Below are positions 11,594 through 19,650 of a stretch of DNA of 64,000 bases, in pieces. Under the pieces are notes generated by a model. It saw only the letters and a program-made list of their open reading frames with translations, had not been told where the DNA came from and searched no databases. Source of the stretch: an uncultured Bacteroidales bacterium (GTDB lineage: Bacteria; Bacteroidota; Bacteroidia; Bacteroidales; UBA932); NCBI GenBank assembly GCA_944326335.1, contig CALVDM010000003.1:47850-111849 (forward strand). Direction: 5' to 3'. Both the position numbers and the translations under genes were made by a program. The first letter of the stretch is position 1. The number at the start of each line of letters is the position of its first letter.

Positions 11594-12982
11594 ATGAATG
11601 TCAGCAAGTTAACAGTATTTGCCGTTGCAGTAGCCGCATTTGTCTCCGAGGTGGTCATGACGGCCCAGCAATATCCGGAAGGTGTCATAGACAAGACTGT
11701 CGCCGTCGTCGGGAACGAGATGATATCCATTTCCCAGGTAGAACAGGAAGTGCAGATGATGCGTGCGCAGGGCATGGCCTCGGACAGGAACATCCGGTGC
11801 GAGATACTCGAGCAGATGATGATATCCAAGCTGTTCCTCATACAGGCGAGGATAGACTCGCTCACTGTGAACAACGACATGGTCGAGTCTGAGCTCAGAA
11901 GCCGGGTGGACAATATCAGGACCCAGCTCGGAGGCGACGAGAATGTGGAGAAGTATTTCGGCAAGCCTCTGTACAAGCTCCGTCAGGAATGGCGGCAGAC
12001 CCTCCAGGACCAGAGCCTCACGCAGCAGATGCAGCAGAATGTGGCATCGTCCGCTCCGGAAATGACACCGTACGATGTGGAGAAGTATGTGGAGTCGGCC
12101 GACTCTCTCGACCTCCCGATAGTACCTATCAAGTACCAGCTCAGCCAGATATGCATCTATCCGGACAGGGAGGCCGCAAATCTTGCCGTGAAGGACAGGC
12201 TTCTTGCAATAAGGGAACGCATCATGAACGGAGAGAAGTTCTCCGTGCTCGCGAGGATATATTCGCAGGACCCGGGAAGCGCGAGGAAGGGCGGCGAGCT
12301 CGGCATGGCATCCAAGTCGGTGTTCTGGCCGGCGTTCTCTGACGCGGCCATGGCCCTGAAGCCCGGCATAGTGTCCCAGATAGTCGAGACTCCTGACGGC
12401 TTCCATATAATAGAGGTCCTTGAGAAGAAAGGGGACATGTTCAATGCAAGGCACATCCTCATGAAACCGGAATACACGGAAGAAGACAGGACCAAGGCTT
12501 TCGGTGTCCTTGACAGTCTCCGGACGGAACTGGAGAACGGGGCCGTGTCTTTCGACCTCGCTGCCCGCTTCTATTCCCAGGACCCTGCAACGAGGACGAA
12601 CGGAGGCCAGATGGCCGACCCGAACACAGGGTCGTCGTATTTCGAGATAGACCAGCTGAAGCCGGAGGATTACAATGCCATCAGGAACTTGAAGGAAGGG
12701 GATATTTCGGCTCCTTTCGAGTCGCGCGACAACGAGGGCCGCTCGGGGAACACGGTCTACAAGATAGTAAAGGTGGACAAGATAATACCTGCGCATACGG
12801 CTTCATTCTCGGAGGACTACACCTTGCTCATGGAGCAGGCGCAGAACGAGAGGGCGATGGAGGCCATAGAGAAATTCCTGAAGGAAAAGATAGCCGACAC
12901 GTACATAGTCATAGACCCGATATTCAAGGATTGTCCTTTTGACAACGAGGAATGGGCGGCCAAAATCAGGACAGAACAGTGA
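11594..12982 (+). CDS. surA: SurA-like periplasmic peptidyl-prolyl isomerase
   Basis: Periplasmic chaperone/isomerase of about 462 residues that likely escorts outer-membrane proteins to the BAM complex. It has a signal peptide, an N-terminal chaperone domain (DKTVAVVGNEMISISQVEQEVQMM) and two parvulin-like domains. The first spans about residues 170-280 (FSVLARIYSQDPGSARKGGELG) and the second about 285-390 (ARHILMKPEY and FDLAARFYSQDPATRTNGGQM). A TTG three codons upstream would overlap the previous stop and give MKKMNVSK; I prefer the ATG but cannot exclude the TTG. It precedes the OstA-like gene with an overlap. This suggests a module for outer-membrane assembly. Confidence 0.88.
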   Translation: MNVSKLTVFAVAVAAFVSEVVMTAQQYPEGVIDKTVAVVGNEMISISQVEQEVQMMRAQGMASDRNIRCEILEQMMISKLFLIQARIDSLTVNNDMVESELRSRVDNIRTQLGGDENVEKYFGKPLYKLRQEWRQTLQDQSLTQQMQQNVASSAPEMTPYDVEKYVESADSLDLPIVPIKYQLSQICIYPDREAANLAVKDRLLAIRERIMNGEKFSVLARIYSQDPGSARKGGELGMASKSVFWPAFSDAAMALKPGIVSQIVETPDGFHIIEVLEKKGDMFNARHILMKPEYTEEDRTKAFGVLDSLRTELENGAVSFDLAARFYSQDPATRTNGGQMADPNTGSSYFEIDQLKPEDYNAIRNLKEGDISAPFESRDNEGRSGNTVYKIVKVDKIIPAHTASFSEDYTLLMEQAQNERAMEAIEKFLKEKIADTYIVIDPIFKDCPFDNEEWAAKIRTEQ

Positions 12983-15672
12983 GAAAGGACCGTCTTTTCC
13001 GCATTGCGCTGCTGTGTGCGGCTTTGTCCGTGTCCGCTCCGTCCATGTATGCCGACGGGGGCGGCAAGGATGAGCCGGAGGACAGCCTTGTCCGCCTGAT
13101 AAGCGGAAAGAGTGCGCAGCTGCTCGAGATAGACGGTGTGAACTACAGGAAGATAGTGGGGCCGGCGAGATTCCTGCACAACAACACTTACCTTCTGTGC
13201 GACACGGCTCTCTGGAATGTCGATACAAGGGTCATAGATGCTGTGGGGAATGTCCAGATAATCCAGGAGCAGACCGAGCTCCGGAGCGAGAAGATGAAAT
13301 ATTTCATCGACACCGACCTCGCGGAGTTCCGCGGAGAGGTGGTGCAGCTGAAGGACAAGGACAACAACACGTTGAGGACAAAGTTCCTGGACTACAATAC
13401 AAAGGACAGTGTGGCGGTCTTCTTCAGGGGCGGTTCGATGAGGGACAAGGACGGCCAGATAATCGAGAGCCAGACCGGTACCTACGATTCGAAGATAAAG
13501 ACTTTCGACTTCGAGAATGACGTGAACATGTTCACGGATTCCATCTTCATAAAGACAAACAGCCTGAAATACCAGTCGGAGACTTCTCTCGCCACGTTCG
13601 GAACCGGGACCAATGCCTGGAAAGACGACAATATGCTTTCGTCGGAGCATGGCTGGTATGACAGGGGCAGGGAGCAGTTCTTCTTCAGCAGGAAGGTGCA
13701 CCTGATGTCTGACACGCAGGAGGCCTGGTGCGATTCCCTTTATTTCAACAGGCTCACTTCGAATATCAGGATGCTCGGGAATGTGCAGCTGAACGATACC
13801 ACGAGGAATGTCTATGCGCTTGCAGGGCGGCTGGACTACGTGGATTCGCTGTCTACCGTCACACTTTCGAGGGACCCTGCCGTGGTGACCGTGACGGAGG
13901 AGGAAGGGCAGCTGGATTCGGTGTATTTCGGGGCAGATACCCTGATTCACTACACACGGCAGATGTTCGAGATAGATTCGCTGCTGGTGGCCGAGGCTGC
14001 AACGAGGAAGAAGACCCTAGATATAGATCCTGTGACAGAGTTCCGGCGCAAGGCTGCCGAGGCGGCTGCGAAGAAAGCTGCCGAGGAGGCGATGAACGAC
14101 CCGAACAAGAAGGCGCAGCTGGCCGCGCAGCAAGCTGCTGCGGCCAAGGCCGCGGCCGACTCTCTGGCTAAAGCCGAGGCGGCCGCAGCCGCGGACCTGA
14201 GGTCCGCCGCTGCGCCATCCGACACTCTCCGGACCCCGGATTCACCAGGCCCGGCCTCTGCAGACTCACTGGCATCCCTTGATTCCTTGCCGGCTGCGGA
14301 CTCTTTGTCTTCCGGTGCGTTGGCAGACTCGCTTGCCGTCGGGGATTCCTTGCCGGCTGCGGACTCCGTCTCCGTCCGGGACTCGCTCTCCGTAAAGCAG
14401 AAAGACACCACCAAGATAGGCTTCGTGGTGGCTCTTCGCAATGTCAAGATATTCCGGGACAACATGCAGGTCATCTGCGATTCCCTGCTGTACTCCGACC
14501 TCGACTCCCTCGCAAGGCTGTTCAAGGAACCGATGATATGGAACGAGGTCACGCAGCAGTACAACGCGGACAGTATCTCCGTGGTAGTGAGGAATAACGC
14601 CATGGAGAAGGCCAGCCTCATGTCCAATGCCTTCATCCACATCCAGGAAGACTCCACGCACTACGACCAGATAAAGGGGGCGGAGATGATGGCCTATTTC
14701 GGCGATGACGGCCAGCTGAGCCGTTTCGATGCGCTCGGCGGTGCTTCCGCCCTGTTCTACATAGAGGAGAACGGGGAGCTCGCCACCGTGAACAAGAAGG
14801 ACTCGAAGATGCTGTCAGCGATTTTCCGCGACGGCAATATCCACAGGATATACTATTTCGACACCGCTGTCAGCGACGCTTATCCGGTTGTGCAGCTGTC
14901 CGAGGAGGACAGGAAACTGAAAGGATTCAACTGGCTTCCTGAAAGACGTCCTCATGACAGGCACGCCATCACATCCCTTGACCTGCGGCCTTCGGAACGG
15001 ACCCGCTACAATGCGAGGCCGCGCGCCCGCTACACCCAGACAAATCTCTATTTCCCTGGCTACATAGACAACATCTACCTTCAGATTTCCCTCAGGGACT
15101 CCCTGAACCATGTCCGTTCAGTGGAGCGTCAGCAGCAGGAACGTGAGGAGGAGATACGCCGGCAGCATATCAAGGACTCCCTGTCGATAGCCCGGCTCGA
15201 TTCGCTCGAGATTGCCAAGGCCGACTCGATAGCCCTCCAGGACAGCCTGAAGGCCGTGGCTGATTCCATAGCCGTGGCCGACAGCATGGCGAGGGCGGAT
15301 TCCATCGCTTCCGTGATGTCCAGACCTGCGGATGAACTCACAAAAGAGCAGATACGCGAAAAGAAACGGCTCGAGAAAGAGACTCGGAGAAAGGAACGTC
15401 TGGCTGCCCGTGACGCAAGATGGGAGGCCAAGGACAAGGCTGATGCCGACAAGGCCCAGGCCAAGCTCGACAGGAAGGCTGCCAAGCTCCGTGAGAAGAA
15501 GCGCAAGGCTTTGCGCCAGGCTCAGGAACGTGCAAGGAAGGATGCCGAGATGCTCCAGCGGTATATCGAACGCTATGAAAAGCGTCAGTCCAGGCGTAAG
15601 CCTGAATCCCCGGTCCCGGAAATCAAGAATCCTGCCCCTGAGGTTGCTGATGAGTCTTCAGAAAGTCAGTAG
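12979..15672 (+). CDS. OstA-like (LptA/LptD N-domain) outer-membrane biogenesis protein with Ala-Asp-Ser-Leu repeats
   Basis: Periplasmic protein of about 897 residues, related to the OstA/LptA beta-jellyroll family that carries lipopolysaccharide to the outer membrane. A signal peptide is followed by OstA-type strands (YLLCDTALWNVDTRVIDAVGNVQI, LRSEKMKYFIDTDLAEFRGEV), a second OstA block (VICDSLLYSDLDSLARLF) and a very basic/acidic helical C-terminus. Two low-complexity stretches rich in ADSL-type units interrupt it, at about residues 375-475 and 730-780. I chose the GTG whose GTGA overlaps the upstream stop and gives a compact signal peptide MRKDRLFRIALL. An ATG 9 codons earlier is possible. 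The 3' end overlaps the convergent HTCS gene by 50 bases. Confidence 0.85.
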   Translation: MRKDRLFRIALLCAALSVSAPSMYADGGGKDEPEDSLVRLISGKSAQLLEIDGVNYRKIVGPARFLHNNTYLLCDTALWNVDTRVIDAVGNVQIIQEQTELRSEKMKYFIDTDLAEFRGEVVQLKDKDNNTLRTKFLDYNTKDSVAVFFRGGSMRDKDGQIIESQTGTYDSKIKTFDFENDVNMFTDSIFIKTNSLKYQSETSLATFGTGTNAWKDDNMLSSEHGWYDRGREQFFFSRKVHLMSDTQEAWCDSLYFNRLTSNIRMLGNVQLNDTTRNVYALAGRLDYVDSLSTVTLSRDPAVVTVTEEEGQLDSVYFGADTLIHYTRQMFEIDSLLVAEAATRKKTLDIDPVTEFRRKAAEAAAKKAAEEAMNDPNKKAQLAAQQAAAAKAAADSLAKAEAAAAADLRSAAAPSDTLRTPDSPGPASADSLASLDSLPAADSLSSGALADSLAVGDSLPAADSVSVRDSLSVKQKDTTKIGFVVALRNVKIFRDNMQVICDSLLYSDLDSLARLFKEPMIWNEVTQQYNADSISVVVRNNAMEKASLMSNAFIHIQEDSTHYDQIKGAEMMAYFGDDGQLSRFDALGGASALFYIEENGELATVNKKDSKMLSAIFRDGNIHRIYYFDTAVSDAYPVVQLSEEDRKLKGFNWLPERRPHDRHAITSLDLRPSERTRYNARPRARYTQTNLYFPGYIDNIYLQISLRDSLNHVRSVERQQQEREEEIRRQHIKDSLSIARLDSLEIAKADSIALQDSLKAVADSIAVADSMARADSIASVMSRPADELTKEQIREKKRLEKETRRKERLAARDARWEAKDKADADKAQAKLDRKAAKLREKKRKALRQAQERARKDAEMLQRYIERYEKRQSRRKPESPVPEIKNPAPEVADESSESQ

Positions 15673-18600
15673 GAGTGGTGCCGAATATCTTCCGGAAACG
15701 TATCGTGAAATACTTCGGCGAACTGAATCCCATTTCGTAGGAGACTTCCGAGATGTTGTGCCTGCCGTCGAGCAGCAGCCTTGCCGCATATTTCATCCTT
15801 GTGTTCTCGATAAATTCATGAGGGGTGCTCCCAGTCAGCCCCTTTATCTTCTTTGCAAGGAGGGTCCTGCTGACATGCATCCTTGAACTGAGTATTGACA
15901 CGTTTATCTCCTGCTCGGGAAGGAGGCTGTCTATGACCGATATGACATTCTCGAGAAAATCCGCATCCTTCCGGTTGGCGGCTATGCCTGCCGAATCATA
16001 TATCGAGCGGCTGAATTTCGAGCGTATCTTTTCCCTGTTCCTGAGCAGATTCCTGCATTTGGCGCGGAGCAGTTCTATGGAGAACGGTTTCGAGACGAAG
16101 TCGTCCGCCCATGCACCGAGTCCGCTGAGCCTGTTCTCCTCCGAGGCGTATGCCGTGAGGAGTATCACCGGGATGTGGCATGTGGCGAAGTCTTCCTTCA
16201 GTTTCCTGCATAGTTCTATACCGTCCATGGCAGGCATCTGGACATCGCTGATTATTATGTCCGGCTGTGCCGAGCGGGCTGCGTCCAGACCTTTTTTGCC
16301 GTCTGAAGCCTTGATTATACTGTATTCGGGACTGAATATCGCCTGAAGCATGGCCATCATGTCCGCATCGTCTTCAACTATCAGAAGTCTGTAGCCATTG
16401 CTGTCCTTCCGGTGGAAGCCGTCATCCGCCAGCTCCGGCGCATATCCGTGGACAGGCTCCGGCGGCAGTCCGTCTTCTTCCACGGCTCTCACATTCATGT
16501 CTGAAGAGAACCAATTGTCTCCCATTGGCAGGCTCAGGGTGAATACGGCCCCTCCGGATGGATTGTTCCCTGCCGTAAGTGTCCCGTGGTGCAGTTCTGC
16601 TATGCCTCGGCACAGTGCCAGCCCGATACCTGTACCCATGGTCTTGGTCCTGTTGGCAGGGTCCTGATAGAACGGGTTGAACAGTTTCGGCAGGGCCTCC
16701 TGCGAGATGCCGCATCCCGTGTCGGAAACCATTATCATGGCGCAGGCATCTTTCCCTGTCCTTTTCGGGGCTCCGAGGACAATGCTCACGGTCCCTCCTC
16801 CCGGGGTGAACTTGAATGCGTTTATGAGCAGGTTTGACATCAGCTTCCGCATCTGTTTCCTGTCTATCCAGACCTTTACCGGCTCTTCCGGGCAACTGAG
16901 ACGGAGGGATATGTCCCGACATTCCGCGTAGCCGGAGAAAGAGTCCATGATTCCCTGCAGGAACTGCCCCATGTCGGTTGCGCATACGCCCAGAGTGCTG
17001 TAACCGCGGCTCTGCTTCTCGAAATCGAGCAGGTCTGACACAATCTCCTGCATTTTCAGGGCATTCCTCCAGCTGCTGCGGACGCTGCCTGTGTCCGCCC
17101 CGTCCGTCGCGTGTCTTTTCAGGAACAGTTCCAGCTGGCCTATGATGATTGTGAGTGGAGTCCTCAGCTCGTGCGAGAGGTTTATGAAGAATCTCATTCT
17201 GTCATTGTTGTCCTTTTCCTCGGCCTTCAGCTGCTGCTTGAGGAGCATTTTCGAGTATATCGTGGACAATATCCAGAAAATTATGGCGGAAGCCGCGAGG
17301 ATGTAGGCAGCAACGGCCGCAGGAGATGCATACCATGGCGGCCTTATCCTGAACGAGACGGAGGCTGTTTCATATTCCTTTCCGGAAAAGTCCCTTGTCG
17401 CCCGCACCTCGAGGGTGTATTGCCCTGGACGGAGACTCGTGAACGCTATCTTCCCGTCTGAGGCGACATCCTGCCATTCCTGGCTCAGACCGCCGAGCCT
17501 GTATTCATAGACGGCCGGCACTACCTTGTTGTAGTCGAATGACGTGATTTCAAAAGAGATGCTGTTCTGCTCGTGGCAGAGTACGAGGTGCCCGTCGAAG
17601 TTGACAGCCTTGCCGGAATCGGAATAACGTCTGTTGTTGACGAACATCTTGTCTATCTTGACTTCAGGTGTCCGGCCGGATATGAATCCCATTCCGGAAA
17701 GTGGCGGCGTAAACGATACGATGCCGTCCGTCCCGCCTATCAGTATCGTCCCGTCGGGCAGCCTGAGCAGGCTGCCTTCCCTCGCCGAACTCATGCCAAG
17801 GCCGTTGTTGGGATTGTAATTGAAGCATCTGCTGCCCGGAATGTCCAGAATCGAGACCCCGGACCTTGTGCCGACCAGCATCATGCCCTTTTTCAGTTCG
17901 TACAGCAGGTATGTGTGGTTGTCGGCAAGACCCGAGTTTCCTGAATTGAAAGTCCTCTTGCGGTCGCCGCTCTCGACCGATATCACCCCGTGTCCTATGG
18001 ATGCAATCCAGAGTCTGTCTTCATTGTCGATATACAGCTCTGCGCATCCGATGTCACCGAATCCGTCCGATTTTACCGCTGTCCTGAAATCCCTTGTGCT
18101 GAAAAGCCCGTAACCTCCTATCCACAGGGTGCCGGACTTGTCCATGACCAGGGAGAATACGAGGTTGTCATAGCCGCATATCTTCCTGCTGATGATTTTT
18201 TCCTTATCCTTGTCGAAAATATAGACTCCGTCTGTGGTCCCGAGGTAGAATTCCCCTCCGAGAAACAGTATCTCGTGTATCCCGATTATCTTGTCCTGCT
18301 CCGGAAGGAATCCGTATGAAGACCATGTCCTGTCTTTCAGCGAGAGCACGGACAGGGTGCCGAGATGGTCTCCGAGCCATATCGCATCTTCCGCCTCGTC
18401 ATACCATGCAGCCTTGAATTTCCTGCTCCTTGTCTCCGGAACGAGTTCGGGAACCTGTCCGGGACGTTTCCGGAACACTCCGTAGTGGTCCGTGACTATC
18501 CAGATGTCACCCCTCTTGTCTGCAACCATTGCATTGACAAGGCGTATGCTGTTGTCCCAAGGCTGTTCAATTGCGCTGAACGGGGTAATGTCGGCCTCGC

Positions 18601-19510
18601 ACAAGTACATCCCGCTGTAGAATGTGCCTATCCAGATGTTCCCGTCCCTGTCCCTGAGAAGGGAGCATATCGAATGTCCTCCCGGACTGTATTGCTCGTC
18701 CTGGTGAACGCTTGAGTCTGTCCCAACTATATACAGTCCGTCGAGTGTGCCGACGTAGATTCTGCCGGAAGCGTCTTCGCAGAAGGTCCGGCAGTTCCTC
18801 ATCTGTCCTTTCCCTGAAGGCCCTGATGCCTTCAGAAGCCGGTATCCTGCATCGAGTTTCATGAACCCCTTTTCACGGAGTCCTATCCAGATGTTCTTTC
18901 TGGAGTCCGTGTACAGTGCACATACCGCATCCTCCGGGTCGAAGACCTTGCTCCACGACATGTCCTGTCCGAACTCATAGAGCCCGCCTCTGGTGGTGCC
19001 GGCAAGCAGATGTCCGGACACTCCGCGGCATATCACGGAAATGTCTCCTGCATCCTGCGGCAGCATGCTGTGCAGCCTGATTCCAGGGCCTCGGCCCATG
19101 ACGTTCACCCTGCGCCCGTCGCATACGTAGAGACTGTCCCCTTCAGCGAACATGGATGCCCGTTCAAGGTCGATGTCTCCTGCAGGAAGCGTCTCCCATC
19201 CGTCAGAGCAGACATTGAATTTCAGGATTGAACCATATCCTACCGCATAGAACAGGTCTTTCCCGTTCCCTGAAATGTTGCGCATGGGGAGAGGGTCGCT
19301 GAGGATGTCGAGAGAGACCCCGTTGTACCGGCATATCCCGTAGTTCGTGTTGAGCCATATCGCTCCGAGGCTGTCCTGGTATATGGAGAAGATTGAGCTG
19401 TTCTCTATCGCATCCAGGTCCGGCGGCCTTGTGTATGACATGTCGGCCGCAGCTGCCGATGCGGAGAACGATGCTGCAAGCAGCAGAAGTACGGGAAATT
19501 CCAGTTTCAT
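15623..19510 (-). CDS. Hybrid two-component system regulator (HTCS) of the PUL
   Basis: Single-chain sensor and transcription factor, 1295 residues from the ATG giving MKLEFPVLLLL (signal sequence). It contains periplasmic two-component propeller repeats (residues ~30-600, with IWIGLREKGF- and LWIGGYGLFS-type blades), a Y_Y_Y domain (~640-715), one membrane helix (~725-750) and a histidine kinase with HELRTPLT (H780). These are followed by an ATPase domain with DTGCGISQEALPKLF and GTGIGLAL, a receiver with phospho-acceptor D1089 in ISDVQMPAMDG, and a C-terminal AraC-type HTH. HTCS proteins typically bind a PUL-derived oligosaccharide and activate the adjacent operon. It is divergent from the GH31 gene, matching that role. 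Confidence 0.95.
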   Translation of the reverse strand: MKLEFPVLLLLAASFSASAAAADMSYTRPPDLDAIENSSIFSIYQDSLGAIWLNTNYGICRYNGVSLDILSDPLPMRNISGNGKDLFYAVGYGSILKFNVCSDGWETLPAGDIDLERASMFAEGDSLYVCDGRRVNVMGRGPGIRLHSMLPQDAGDISVICRGVSGHLLAGTTRGGLYEFGQDMSWSKVFDPEDAVCALYTDSRKNIWIGLREKGFMKLDAGYRLLKASGPSGKGQMRNCRTFCEDASGRIYVGTLDGLYIVGTDSSVHQDEQYSPGGHSICSLLRDRDGNIWIGTFYSGMYLCEADITPFSAIEQPWDNSIRLVNAMVADKRGDIWIVTDHYGVFRKRPGQVPELVPETRSRKFKAAWYDEAEDAIWLGDHLGTLSVLSLKDRTWSSYGFLPEQDKIIGIHEILFLGGEFYLGTTDGVYIFDKDKEKIISRKICGYDNLVFSLVMDKSGTLWIGGYGLFSTRDFRTAVKSDGFGDIGCAELYIDNEDRLWIASIGHGVISVESGDRKRTFNSGNSGLADNHTYLLYELKKGMMLVGTRSGVSILDIPGSRCFNYNPNNGLGMSSAREGSLLRLPDGTILIGGTDGIVSFTPPLSGMGFISGRTPEVKIDKMFVNNRRYSDSGKAVNFDGHLVLCHEQNSISFEITSFDYNKVVPAVYEYRLGGLSQEWQDVASDGKIAFTSLRPGQYTLEVRATRDFSGKEYETASVSFRIRPPWYASPAAVAAYILAASAIIFWILSTIYSKMLLKQQLKAEEKDNNDRMRFFINLSHELRTPLTIIIGQLELFLKRHATDGADTGSVRSSWRNALKMQEIVSDLLDFEKQSRGYSTLGVCATDMGQFLQGIMDSFSGYAECRDISLRLSCPEEPVKVWIDRKQMRKLMSNLLINAFKFTPGGGTVSIVLGAPKRTGKDACAMIMVSDTGCGISQEALPKLFNPFYQDPANRTKTMGTGIGLALCRGIAELHHGTLTAGNNPSGGAVFTLSLPMGDNWFSSDMNVRAVEEDGLPPEPVHGYAPELADDGFHRKDSNGYRLLIVEDDADMMAMLQAIFSPEYSIIKASDGKKGLDAARSAQPDIIISDVQMPAMDGIELCRKLKEDFATCHIPVILLTAYASEENRLSGLGAWADDFVSKPFSIELLRAKCRNLLRNREKIRSKFSRSIYDSAGIAANRKDADFLENVISVIDSLLPEQEINVSILSSRMHVSRTLLAKKIKGLTGSTPHEFIENTRMKYAARLLLDGRHNISEVSYEMGFSSPKYFTIRFRKIFGTTPTDFLKTHQQPQGQDS

Positions 19511-19571
19511 GCGGTCGTCATTTACATTCGCTAATGTAGGAAAAAGAAATGTCTTTGGCTCGCAAAGTTTA

Positions 19572-19579
19572 CAAAAGTA
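19572..19579 (-). promoter_or_regulatory. -7 promoter box for the HTCS gene
   Basis: The minus strand reads TACTTTTG, a match to TAnnTTTG, 61 bases upstream of the HTCS ATG. It overlaps the first of two TACCCCG repeats by two bases, so a factor bound there could also affect HTCS expression. No -33 consensus is visible. Confidence 0.5.
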
Positions 19580-19606
19580 CCCCGAAAAATGTCGGAATTT
19601 ACCCCG
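19578..19606 (+). promoter_or_regulatory. Candidate HTCS operator: two TACCCCG direct repeats
   Basis: TACCCCG occurs at 19578-19584 and 19600-19606, a 22-base period or about two helical turns. The second copy runs into the palindrome GTCCGGAC, and TCCGG recurs just downstream. The array occupies the place of the missing -33 box upstream of the PUL -7 box at 19627, where an activator would bind. Confidence 0.4.
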
Positions 19607-19626
19607 TCCGGACCGCATCCGGAAAT

Positions 19627-19634
19627 TAAATTTG
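19627..19634 (+). promoter_or_regulatory. -7 promoter box for the PUL operon
   Basis: TAAATTTG matches TAnnTTTG and lies 16 bases before the GH31 ATG, implying a very short leader. The -33 region is GC-rich without TTTG, as expected of an activator-dependent promoter. Confidence 0.6.
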
Positions 19635-19650
19635 CAGAAACTGATAACCG

